The notes beneath the pieces are model-generated. The model was not told the DNA's origin and made no database searches. It worked only from the letters and a program-made list of their open reading frames with translations. This document shows, one piece after another, positions 1 to 6,934 of a DNA stretch of 34,153 nt. This stretch comes from Psychromarinibacter sediminicola (lineage in GTDB: Bacteria; Pseudomonadota; Alphaproteobacteria; Rhodobacterales; Rhodobacteraceae). Each line of letters opens with the position of its first letter. Position 1 is the first letter of the stretch. The stretch covers positions 1 to 34,153 of the forward strand of contig NZ_JARGYC010000051.1 in the NCBI RefSeq assembly GCF_029168335.1. The letters run 5' to 3'. A program made the position numbers and the translations under genes.

Positions 1-1
1 C

Positions 2-94
2 GCGCCGATCGCGATGGAGCAGGGCCTGCGCTTCGCCATCCGCGAAGGCGGCCGCACCGTCGGCGCCGGCGTCGTCTCCGAGATCATCGAGTAA
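2..94 (+). CDS. tuf: Elongation factor Tu, C-terminal end (partial)
   Basis: The last 30 codons of an open frame end in a TAA stop. The residues [17 protein letters not shown] followed by [13 protein letters not shown] are the characteristic end of domain III of bacterial EF-Tu, the GTPase that delivers aminoacyl-tRNA to the ribosome. The start lies outside the window. It is followed by a good intrinsic terminator and then tRNA-Trp, an arrangement seen in many alphaproteobacteria. Identification is firm despite the short length because this tail is very strongly conserved. Confidence 0.95.
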   Translation, partial: APIAMEQGLRFAIREGGRTVGAGVVSEIIE

Positions 95-149
95 GGCGCG
101 TCCGCGCCCTTGCAGGCTGCCCCCGGGGCGGCGCGAGAGAACACGCAAA

Positions 150-175
150 GGGCTGCCGGTCGGCGGCCCTTTTTC
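150..175 (+). terminator. Intrinsic terminator after tuf
   Basis: An 8-bp stem (150-157 with 162-169, one G-T pair) with a 4-nt loop is followed directly by five T residues. It lies about 55 nt after the tuf stop codon and before tRNA-Trp, so it would separate tuf mRNA from the tRNA transcript. Confidence 0.85.
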
Positions 176-266
176 GTTGTCCGGGGCCTGCGGAAATCGC
201 CCGCCGCAATGCCGCGGTTTGGGCTTGATTTTGCCGCGGGGAATGCGTACCCAGCAGGCCGGCCTT

Positions 267-342
267 AGGGGTGTAGCTCAGTTGGTAGAGCATCGGTCTC
301 CAAAACCGAGGGTCGGGGGTTCGAGCCCCTCCGCCCCTGCCA
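267..342 (+). tRNA. trpT: tRNA-Trp (anticodon CCA)
   Basis: A full cloverleaf can be drawn. The acceptor stem is 267-273 with 332-338 (one G-T pair), the D-stem is 276-279 with 288-291, and the anticodon stem is 293-297 with 305-309 around loop CTCCAAA. The T-arm contains GGTTCGAGCCC. The anticodon at 300-302 is CCA, reading the Trp codon UGG. The 3' CCA (340-342) is encoded in the DNA. Confidence 0.97.
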
Positions 343-381
343 GGCCCGCCCTTCCGACATGCGAGGTCTACCCGGCGAAGT

Positions 382-1311
382 CTACCCGACGCCGCCGGCC
401 AGCAGCGCTTCGATCTCGCTTCGCCGCGGCATCGACGGGGCCGTCCCTGGCCGCGTCACCGAGATCGCCGCGCAGGCGCAGCCGAACCGCACCGCCTCGA
501 CCGGGTCGCGCCCCTCGGCCAGCGCCGTGGCGAAGGCGCCGTTGAAGGCGTCGCCCGCGCCGGTCGTCTCGACCACGTCGCCGGCGCGGAAGGCCGGGAC
601 ATGCTCGGACCGCCGGCCGTCATGGTATAGCGCGCCGTTCTCGCCCAGCGTGATGATCGCCGCCCCGGCGCCGCGCGACATCAGCCCCTCGGCCGCGGCC
701 CGGGCCTCGTCCAGGCCGGAGACGGGGCGGCCGGTCAGCGCCTCTGTCTCGGATTCGTTGGGCGTCACGTAATCGCACAGCCCCAGCATCCCGTCCGGCA
801 GCTCCGCCGCCGGCGCCGGGTTGAGCACCGTGGTCACGCCGGCCGCCCGGGCCAGCTCGAGCCCGCGCACGGCCGCCTCCATCGGCTGTTCCAGCTGCGT
901 CATGAACACGGATGCGCCGCCGATCAGCCCGGCCTGCGCCGCGACGTAATCCGCCGTGATCGAGCCCGCGATGCCGGGGCTGATGATGATCGCGTTGTCG
1001 CCGGTGCCTTCCTCGATGAAGATGTAGGCCGCGCCGGTATAGCTCTCGTCCGACTGGGCCACTTCCGGGATCACCCCGGCCTCCTTCCAGGTGTCCAGCG
1101 CCATGTCGGCGAAGGGGTCGCGCCCGAGCTTGGAGATGAAATGCACCGTCCCCCCGGCGCGCGCCGCCGCCACCGACTGGTTCGAGCCCTTGCCGCCCGG
1201 TCCCAGCTTGAAGCTGTTGCCGAGGATCGTCTCGCCGATGCGCGGCATCCGGTCGGCACGGTAGGCGGTGTCGGCGACGAAAACGCCGAGGATCACGATC
1301 TTGCCTGTCAC
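382..1311 (-). CDS. rbsK: Ribokinase (PfkB family sugar kinase)
   Basis: Predicted cytoplasmic ATP-dependent kinase of the PfkB/ribokinase family, 309 aa, the usual length; it would phosphorylate ribose to ribose 5-phosphate. The substrate-binding signature GPGGKGSNQ sits near residues 37-45. NPAPA and PNESE motifs follow. The anion-hole/catalytic motif TTGAGDAFNG places the catalytic Asp near residue 254, matching the E. coli RbsK position. The frame stays open far upstream, but a GTG at 1311-1309 has AGGAGG six nucleotides before it and begins the conserved TGKIVILGVFV strand, so I choose that start. It lies 11 nt after the SGNH hydrolase stop, which overlaps its ribosome binding site, so the two form an operon. 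No ribose transporter or regulator is adjacent, and the exact sugar is inferred. Confidence 0.9.
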   Translation of the reverse strand: MTGKIVILGVFVADTAYRADRMPRIGETILGNSFKLGPGGKGSNQSVAAARAGGTVHFISKLGRDPFADMALDTWKEAGVIPEVAQSDESYTGAAYIFIEEGTGDNAIIISPGIAGSITADYVAAQAGLIGGASVFMTQLEQPMEAAVRGLELARAAGVTTVLNPAPAAELPDGMLGLCDYVTPNESETEALTGRPVSGLDEARAAAEGLMSRGAGAAIITLGENGALYHDGRRSEHVPAFRAGDVVETTGAGDAFNGAFATALAEGRDPVEAVRFGCACAAISVTRPGTAPSMPRRSEIEALLAGGVG

Positions 1312-1322
1312 GGGGGTCCTCC

Positions 1323-1970
1323 TCAGGAAAACATGGCCTGTACCGCGCCCGCCATGGCCCGACCGATGGCGGCCTGCCCCTCGGCGGTCAGGTGGACGCC
1401 GTCGACGGGATCGACCTCGGCGACGCCGCCGAGATCGACGAATCCGGTGCCGAGCCGCCCGGCGACGTCGCGCAGGAGCGGCGCCAGCGCGCGGGATTTC
1501 TCTGCCGCGCCGGCGAACATCGGCGCCAGCACGCCGGTCTCGACCACCGGAACCGGGGCGGCGAGCAGGACGCCCGGGGCGCCGCGGTCCGGGCCGCTGC
1601 CGGACAGCCGGATGGTGGCGGCGATCCGCTCCAGCCCCTTGGCGATGTCGAAGGCGGGGGCGGAAAAGCGCGTCTTGGTGTCGTTGGTGCCCAGCATCAC
1701 GATCACCAGGTCGAGCGGCCGGTGGGTTTCCAGCAGCGCGGGCAGGACGGTCAGGCCGTTCTTGTGGCTGCCCTCCACCGGATCGTCGAAGACGGTGGTG
1801 CGGCCCGGATGCCCCTCGGCGATCACTTCCCAGCCGTCGCGCAGCTCCGCCGCCATCACCTGCGGCCAGCGCTCGGCACGCGGAAACCGGCCCTGCGAGT
1901 CGAGCGTCGCCAGGGCGCGGGTGCCGTGCGTGTTGCTGTCGCCAAAGCACAGAATGGTGCGGTCGGTCAG
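1323..1970 (-). CDS. SGNH/GDSL-family hydrolase
   Basis: Predicted serine esterase or lipase-like hydrolase of the SGNH fold, about 215 aa. Block I is FGDSNTHG with Ser near residue 12, block III contains MLGTNDTK, and block V is DGVHL with the Asp/His pair near 190/193, so the whole catalytic set is present. The start is unusual. No ATG, GTG or TTG precedes the nucleophile motif in this frame; the first such codons lie after it (1859) and would delete the catalytic serine. The best candidate is CTG at 1970-1968, preceded by GGGGAGGAG at suitable spacing. No signal peptide is visible, so it is probably cytoplasmic. It precedes rbsK in one transcription unit. The natural substrate is unknown; deacylation of a sugar or lipid ester is possible. 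Confidence 0.8.
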   Translation of the reverse strand: MTDRTILCFGDSNTHGTRALATLDSQGRFPRAERWPQVMAAELRDGWEVIAEGHPGRTTVFDDPVEGSHKNGLTVLPALLETHRPLDLVIVMLGTNDTKTRFSAPAFDIAKGLERIAATIRLSGSGPDRGAPGVLLAAPVPVVETGVLAPMFAGAAEKSRALAPLLRDVAGRLGTGFVDLGGVAEVDPVDGVHLTAEGQAAIGRAMAGAVQAMFS

Positions 1971-2127
1971 CGCTCTCTCCTCCCCGGCAGCGGCTTGCGC
2001 CGCACGGTAGACCAGGGCGCAGGGCGCTGTCCATCGCCGGGGCGATGCATGGCGACACCGCGCCGGGCGCGGCCGGAGATTTCGGGATGACAGAACGGGC
2101 CGCCCGGAGTATCACCGGCGGGCAAGC

Positions 2128-2204
2128 GGCCCCGTGGCTCAACAGGATAGAGCAATCCCCTCCTAAGGGATAGGTTGCAGGTTCGAGTCCTGCCGGGGTC
2201 GCCA
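2128..2204 (+). tRNA. tRNA-Arg (anticodon CCT)
   Basis: The acceptor stem is 2128-2134 with 2194-2200 (one G-T pair). The D-arm stem is GCTC/GAGC, and the anticodon stem is 2155-2159 with 2167-2171 around loop CTCCTAA. The T-arm contains GGTTCGAGTCC. The anticodon at 2162-2164 is CCT, decoding AGG, a rare codon in this GC-rich, CGC-preferring genome. An encoded CCA ends at 2204. The gene stands alone between two minus-strand genes. Confidence 0.96.
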
Positions 2205-2260
2205 TTGCGCGCCGTCGGCCGGCCCGTCGGGGGGCACGAGGCGGCGCACCAGCCGACGGC

Positions 2261-4345
2261 CTATTCCCGTTCCGCGCCGCCGGCGGGGGCGTCGCCGGCC
2301 TCCACCATCGACCGCAGCAGGGGCGGGACGCGCCAGGATTTCGGATCCTCCTTTGCCAGCGCCGCAAGGTCCGCCATCACGGCGGCCAGGCCCCATTCCT
2401 CGGCCAGCTTCATCGGACCGCCGCGCCAGCGCGGGAAACCGTAGCCGTGGACGAGCACGAGGTCGATGTCGGCAGAGCGGCGGGCGATCCCCTCTTCGAG
2501 GATCTCGAAGGCTTCGGCGATGATGGCCAGCATCATGCGGCGCGCGATCTCGTCGGGGGCGAAGCTGCGCCGCGGAAGGCCGGCCTCGGCCGACGCGGCC
2601 TCGATCAGGGTCTCGACCGCCGGCGACGGCGTCGGCTTGCCGTCGCGATAGTCGTACCAGCCGGCATCGGTCTTGCGGCCCAGCCGTTGCAGCTCCTCGA
2701 CCATCCGGTCCGCTATGGGCACGTAGCGGTGATCGGGATCGTCCTTCGGGGTTTTCCGCCGCCGATTGGCATATGCGATGTCGAGCCCGGAGAGATCCTG
2801 CACCGCATAGGGCCCCATCGCCATGCCGAACGCCTCGACCGCGCGGTCGATCTCCCACGGCAGGGCGCCCTCGATCAGCAGCACGTCGCCCGCCTGACGA
2901 TAGCGCGTCAGGATGCGGTTGCCGATGAAGCCGTCGCAGATCCCGGCCTCCACGGCGATCTTGCCGAGGCGCCTGGTCAGCGCGAATGCCGTCGCGAGGG
3001 TCTGCGGCGAGGTGTGCGCGGCGCGGACCACCTCGACCAGTTTCATCACATGGGCCGGCGCGAAGAAGTGCAGCCCGAGGAACCGCTCCGGCGCCCGGAC
3101 CCCTTCGGACACGGCGTCGGGGTCGAGATAGGAGGTATTGGTCGCGAGGATCGTCGTCTCGGGCAGGGCGGCGTCCAGCCGGGCGAAGACGGCGCGCTTG
3201 ACGTCGAGATCCTCGAACACCGCCTCGATGGCGATGTCGACGGGGGGCAGGGGGCCGTCGCCGTGGCGGACATCGAAGCGCTCGGCACGCATGGCCTCTG
3301 CGGTCTCTTGCGACAGCTTCCCGCGCGAGACGGCGCCGTCGAAGAACGTCGCGATATTGGCGCGGGCGCGCTCGGCGGCCGCGGCGTCCTGCTCCAGCAG
3401 CGTCACGCGAATGCCCGCCTGGCCAAGCGCATAGGCGATCGCCGCGCCCATCGTGCCGCCGCCGGCGACGAGGGCGGTGTCGATCGCCTGCGGCTCCAGC
3501 TGTTTCAGCTCGGGGCCGGCGCCGGCGCCGCGCTCGGCGAAGAAGATGTGGCGCAGCGCCCGGGCCTGCGGCCCCTGGCGCAGCTCCAGGAATGCCGCAC
3601 GCTCGCGAGAGAGGCCCTCGGCCAGCGGCAGTTCGGCCGCCGCCTCCATCAGCTCGATCGCGGTGAGCGGCGCGATCTGGCCGCGCTGCCGCGTCTCGGC
3701 GTGGCGGCGCGCCGCCGCGGCGGCGTCGGGGGCGGGGGCCGGGGCCGGCCAGTCGTCGAGCGCGGGGCGGTCCAGAAGCTCGGAGCCCAGGGCGAGGGCG
3801 GCGGCGACGGGGTCGTCGGCCAGCGCGTCGACGAGGCCGAGCTCGCGCGCCTCCGCGGCCTTCACCGTCCGGCCCTGCGCGATGAGCGGAATGGCCGTGT
3901 CCAGCCCGACGAGCCGGGGCAGGCGCTGGGTGCCGCCGGCGCCGGGGACGACGCCCAGCGTGACCTCGGGCAGGCCGACGAGAGCCTTCGGCCCGGCGAT
4001 CCGGGCGCGGCAGGCGAGCGCAAGCTCGAACCCGCCGCCGAGTGCCGCGCCGTTCACCGCGGCCACCGCGGGAAGCCGCGCGAGCCGGTCCAGCACCTCC
4101 GGCAAATGCGGCTCCAGCGCGGGGCCGTCGAATTCGCGGGCATCCGCCCCGGCGACGAAGGCCCGCCCGGCGCCCGTCAGGACCACGCGGTCGATCCGCC
4201 CGGCGGCCAGGGCCGTCTCGGCTGCGTCGCAGGCGGCCAGCAGCCCGGCGCGGACGGCCTGGCCGATCACGTTGACCGGCGGGTTGTCGATGGTGACGCG
4301 CAGCGCGCGGTCCGTGATCTCGTGGCGCACGGGGCTTTCGGTCAT
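2261..4345 (-). CDS. Bifunctional enoyl-CoA hydratase / 3-hydroxyacyl-CoA dehydrogenase
   Basis: A 694-aa multifunctional beta-oxidation enzyme of the FadB/FadJ type, of usual length. The N-terminal crotonase domain (about 1-190) has the oxyanion-hole segments AGADAREF and NGAALGGGFELALACR and both expected glutamates (in GGGFEL and in LPEVTLGVVPGAGGTQR). From about residue 290 a Rossmann domain begins at LVAGGGTMGAAIAYALG. The dehydrogenase catalytic region LGLHFFAPAHVMKLVEVV and two C-terminal 3HCDH repeats follow. It hydrates trans-2-enoyl-CoA and oxidises the 3-hydroxyacyl-CoA with NAD+. ATG 4345 has AGGAG upstream. No thiolase (fadA) or acyl-CoA dehydrogenase gene lies beside it, so its partner is encoded elsewhere; this prevents a firm fadB versus fadJ call. 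Confidence 0.95.
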   Translation of the reverse strand: MTESPVRHEITDRALRVTIDNPPVNVIGQAVRAGLLAACDAAETALAAGRIDRVVLTGAGRAFVAGADAREFDGPALEPHLPEVLDRLARLPAVAAVNGAALGGGFELALACRARIAGPKALVGLPEVTLGVVPGAGGTQRLPRLVGLDTAIPLIAQGRTVKAAEARELGLVDALADDPVAAALALGSELLDRPALDDWPAPAPAPDAAAAARRHAETRQRGQIAPLTAIELMEAAAELPLAEGLSRERAAFLELRQGPQARALRHIFFAERGAGAGPELKQLEPQAIDTALVAGGGTMGAAIAYALGQAGIRVTLLEQDAAAAERARANIATFFDGAVSRGKLSQETAEAMRAERFDVRHGDGPLPPVDIAIEAVFEDLDVKRAVFARLDAALPETTILATNTSYLDPDAVSEGVRAPERFLGLHFFAPAHVMKLVEVVRAAHTSPQTLATAFALTRRLGKIAVEAGICDGFIGNRILTRYRQAGDVLLIEGALPWEIDRAVEAFGMAMGPYAVQDLSGLDIAYANRRRKTPKDDPDHRYVPIADRMVEELQRLGRKTDAGWYDYRDGKPTPSPAVETLIEAASAEAGLPRRSFAPDEIARRMMLAIIAEAFEILEEGIARRSADIDLVLVHGYGFPRWRGGPMKLAEEWGLAAVMADLAALAKEDPKSWRVPPLLRSMVEAGDAPAGGAERE

Positions 4346-4705
4346 GGCTCTCCTCCCGGATTCTCTTCCCCGATGCGGGGGTCGCCTCCCCTATCCTGCC
4401 TCGGGGCGTCCGCGGTCAACCACCGGCGCCCGGCGCACGGGCGCCCCCTTGCGGAAACGTCAATGCGACTCTCGGGCGGCGAGGCGGCGTGGCCGGCAGG
4501 CCCTTGCCGGCGGCCGGGCGGAATCCTGCCCATGGATTTACGCGAACTTGACACTTTGCCCCCATACACGCTTTTTGGGAGCATACGGAACGAGGCGTCG
4601 AACAAGCCCCGCGGGACATGACCTGTACGCTACCGGATGTGGGGACATCCGGCTGTGCGGGTCGCGCGGGCAAATGGCGCCGTCAGGGACAGAGGCACGT
4701 TGGGG
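4346..4705. other. 360-bp intergenic region
   Basis: No convincing gene is visible between the divergent beta-oxidation gene and the secreted protein at 4706. A TTGACA hexamer lies at 4548-4553, but no good -10 box is at normal spacing (4571-4576 reads CTTTTT). A perfect 8-bp hairpin is at 4633-4652. The region presumably holds both divergent promoters. Confidence 0.5.
4633..4652 (+). promoter_or_regulatory. 5'-leader stem-loop before the secreted protein gene
   Basis: CCGGATGT (4633-4640), a GGGG loop and ACATCCGG (4645-4652) form a perfect 8-bp hairpin about 53 nt upstream of the ATG at 4706. No T-tract follows, so it is not a standard terminator. It could be an mRNA-leader structure or a dyad operator; no function can be assigned. 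Confidence 0.4.
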
Positions 4706-5581
4706 ATGACGAGGCTAGGACTCCTGGGGCCGGTGGCGCTTATCTTGTCGCTTGTGGTCTCGGCGCCGGCATTTGCCGGGGGCGGATTTTGCAGTCACAA
4801 ACTGACTAGACTGATACCGGAACGGCACCGCAGCGCGCCTGTGGGCAGCGCCGTGGTCCGGTCGGTCATGAACATGAGCGGCACCGACCGTGACGCGGTG
4901 CTGGAGCGCGAGGTGCTGGCGGGCAACATGCCGTCGTTCCTGCGCGACCTGGTGCCGGTCTCGATGTCCGGCACGGTCAACGGCCACGCGCTGGACATCA
5001 CGATCTGCGTGACGCCGGATTACGTGGCCGTCGGCGACGACGACGACTTCGTGCGCGTGCCGCTGGGCATGGCCGCTGCCGCGCGCATCGCGGACGAGCT
5101 GGGCTTCCTGCTGCCCACGCCGCAGATGGTCGACCGCATCTACGAACAGGCCGAGGTTCAACTGCCGCCCGAGCCGATGAAGCCCGGCGGTGCGATGACC
5201 ACCACCACCTACTTCAAGCGCCACGACGAGACGGTGGACCGCCAGGCCGGCCCCTATGGCCTGCACCCCGTCGCGCTGGTCGCCGGGATTAAGAAGGACG
5301 TGGTGATCTCGGAGCGTCTGCGCAAGCAGCCCGGTCGCGTGGCGATCTACGGCTGGCACCGCGGCGCCGGCCGCCCGATCCAGCCGCTGAGCCTGGTTCA
5401 TGGCGCAGAGTACGCCGACTACTCCCACGGCATCCGGCTGGTCAGCCGGATCGCCTTCATCAACGGGCGCCCGGTCGCGCTGGACAAGGTGATGCAGGAT
5501 CCTGACATCGCCGCCATCGTCACCGGGGAGGAGGGCCCGATGCGAGACGTTCGCCGGCTGATGGCAACGCTCTACCGATAA
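4706..5581 (+). CDS. Secreted protein of unknown function
   Basis: 291 aa from ATG 4706. An earlier in-frame start is possible, but this ATG begins a clear Sec signal peptide: MTRLGLLGP, a hydrophobic core, then APAFA and a likely cut before GGG. I do not recognise the family. The mature protein has one Cys just after the cleavage site and one near ITICVTPDY, an acidic run (DDDD), and a C-terminal stretch with WHRGAGRPIQPLS and HGAEYADYSHGIRLVS. The clustered His, Asp and Ser residues there could suggest an enzyme active site such as a hydrolase, but this is only a residue pattern. Codon use is typical of the window. A strong terminator follows at once, so it is transcribed alone. Periplasmic or extracellular location is likely. 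Confidence 0.8.
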   Translation: MTRLGLLGPVALILSLVVSAPAFAGGGFCSHKLTRLIPERHRSAPVGSAVVRSVMNMSGTDRDAVLEREVLAGNMPSFLRDLVPVSMSGTVNGHALDITICVTPDYVAVGDDDDFVRVPLGMAAAARIADELGFLLPTPQMVDRIYEQAEVQLPPEPMKPGGAMTTTTYFKRHDETVDRQAGPYGLHPVALVAGIKKDVVISERLRKQPGRVAIYGWHRGAGRPIQPLSLVHGAEYADYSHGIRLVSRIAFINGRPVALDKVMQDPDIAAIVTGEEGPMRDVRRLMATLYR

Positions 5582-5604
5582 GCAAGTCGCAAAGACGAGG
5601 GACA

Positions 5605-5646
5605 GAACCGCCCGTGCGCCGCAAGGCCGCGGGCGGTTCGCTTTTT
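5605..5646 (+). terminator. Intrinsic terminator
   Basis: A perfect 10-bp stem, GAACCGCCCG (5605-5614) with CGGGCGGTTC (5630-5639), encloses a 15-nt loop. A run of five T residues follows at 5642-5646. It ends the 4706-5581 transcript. Confidence 0.9.
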
Positions 5647-5776
5647 CGGAGGGGGTGCCGGTAAAAGGCGCGCTGCCGCGCAAGGTCTTCTCGGCTCGTG
5701 GCGCGGCGACGCTCTTGTGCCGGCGTTGCGCCTGTGGCGGCGTCGCGGGTCAGCTCCGGCTCACCAGAACAGAGGC

Positions 5777-5941
5777 CTGTTCCGCACCCGCCATCGCCCG
5801 GACCCTGCCTGACAGCCGGCGCCGCGCCGCTCAAGCGGAATAGCGGTCTCCACGCCTGCGGCGCGGACCCTCCGCGATTCCGCTTGCCCGTCGCGCCGCC
5901 GCCCGTCCGTTTGGGCCCAGGCGATGGCGGCTCCGGAACAG
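5777..5941. repeat. 165-bp imperfect palindrome (intergenic)
   Basis: Two arms of 70 nt (5777-5846 and 5872-5941) are inverted repeats of each other without any gap, around a 25-nt centre. The outer 24 nt match at 21 positions, the inner 14 nt (5833-5846 with 5872-5885) at 13 of 14, and the middle 32 nt at about 21. Similarity stops abruptly at both outer ends. It lies between a terminator and the 3' end of the FGE-like gene and has no coding potential I accept. It could be a decayed miniature inverted-repeat element, a long bidirectional termination structure or a structured RNA. Confidence 0.7.
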
Positions 5942-5958
5942 AGGCGGTTCGGGCGGGC

Positions 5959-6930
5959 TCAGTTCACCGTCTTGCAGCAACGGAAGCCGAGGTGGTAGTT
6001 GCGGTGGCTGTTGCCCGCCATCACCCGGCTGCCGTGCCAGTAGGGCGCGCGCCAGCGGCACCAGTCCTCGTGTGCGCGGTACTTGTCCCAGATGAACCAG
6101 CTGCCCTTCATCTCGGTCACGCCCAGGCCCGTCGAGCCGCGGCTGGCCATCTCGCCCGGCGACATCGGCAGGTTCATGTGCTCGGCCGCGTTGCCGTGCA
6201 GGTCGTAGACCCGAAGCCCGCTGGTGCAGTTCGGGAAGGCGCCGGTGGGATAGGTGTTGGTGCCGCAGCGCCCGAAATCGCCGCCGTTGCAGCCGGGGCT
6301 CTTGTTGGAATCCTGCGCGCAGATGCCGGTGCGGAAATTCGGCCCGTAGGCCCAGCGCTTCGACCCCGCGTAGCGGTTGTTGTGGATCGACCGCATCGCC
6401 GCCACCGACCCGGCGCCGAACGGATAGTCGGGCTCGGTCAGCGCGCCGGCGCAGGCGCCCTCCCATTCGTGCGCGTCGCAGATCCGCTTGCCCATCGCCG
6501 CGCAGATCTGCGCCGCCTCGTTGGCGCGAACCCAGGTGACGGGATAGGTGCAGGGGATGTTCGGGAACTCGAACTGGTCGATGCAGGCGGTCGCGTCCTC
6601 CGGCGTCTCGGTGCGCGGGTCGTAGAGCGGCGCCATGTACTTCGCCCCGCAGATCGCCTCGAACCGCGGGTTGTTGTAGGCCGCCGTGCCGCCCACCCGC
6701 GCGGCGCATTGCTCGGGCGTCATCGGGTGCCGCGTCGGCCCCGGGTTGCCCTGGCCCATGATCCCCGATCGCGCGAAGATCTCCTTGATCCGGTTCAGCT
6801 GGGCCGCCGAGACGCGATGCACCTGCTGGATCTGGCGGAACATCACATCGTTGTTCTGCGCCAGCGACTGTGCCTCCGCGCCCGCGGCCAGCGCCGCAAG
6901 CCCGACCGAAAACGCGACTGCCCGGATCAT
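5959..6930 (-). CDS. Exported formylglycine-generating-enzyme-fold (SUMF1-like) protein
   Basis: 323 aa with a Sec signal peptide (MIRAVAFSVGLAALAAGAEA). The body has the FGE-sulfatase fold signatures: an early FPNIPCTYPVTWVRANEAAQ segment, GKRICDAHEWEGAC, YDLHGNAAEHM (typically LxGNxxEW), KGSWFIW and the terminal HLGFRCC. True FGEs oxidise a sulfatase cysteine to formylglycine using two cysteines five residues apart. Here the segment reads RAHEDWC, keeping the second Cys (near 291) but with Ala (near 286) where the first should be, so canonical activity is doubtful. Many other cysteines suggest a disulfide-stabilised exported protein. AAGGAG lies seven nucleotides before the ATG, and it begins four nucleotides after the upstream gene's stop, so the two are co-transcribed. 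Other FGE-fold proteins bind ligands or modify small molecules. Confidence 0.85.
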   Translation of the reverse strand: MIRAVAFSVGLAALAAGAEAQSLAQNNDVMFRQIQQVHRVSAAQLNRIKEIFARSGIMGQGNPGPTRHPMTPEQCAARVGGTAAYNNPRFEAICGAKYMAPLYDPRTETPEDATACIDQFEFPNIPCTYPVTWVRANEAAQICAAMGKRICDAHEWEGACAGALTEPDYPFGAGSVAAMRSIHNNRYAGSKRWAYGPNFRTGICAQDSNKSPGCNGGDFGRCGTNTYPTGAFPNCTSGLRVYDLHGNAAEHMNLPMSPGEMASRGSTGLGVTEMKGSWFIWDKYRAHEDWCRWRAPYWHGSRVMAGNSHRNYHLGFRCCKTVN

Positions 6931-6934
6931 GTGC

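Noticed and set aside
382-2367. 661-aa open frame covering rbsK and reaching upstream
   Set aside because: Only the part from GTG 1311 is ribokinase-like; the upstream part overlaps the SGNH gene in another frame and resembles nothing.
4548-4576. Sigma-70 promoter at TTGACA 4548
   Set aside because: No acceptable -10 at 16-18 bp spacing.
2447-4621. 724-aa plus-strand open frame opposite the beta-oxidation gene
   Set aside because: It is an antisense shadow produced by high GC; it has no domain-like composition, while the opposite strand is a clear enzyme.
5831-6709. 292-aa minus-strand frame overlapping the palindrome and FGE-like gene
   Set aside because: It is out of frame with the FGE-like gene and shows no signature; the frame at 5959-6930 has the signal peptide and domain motifs.
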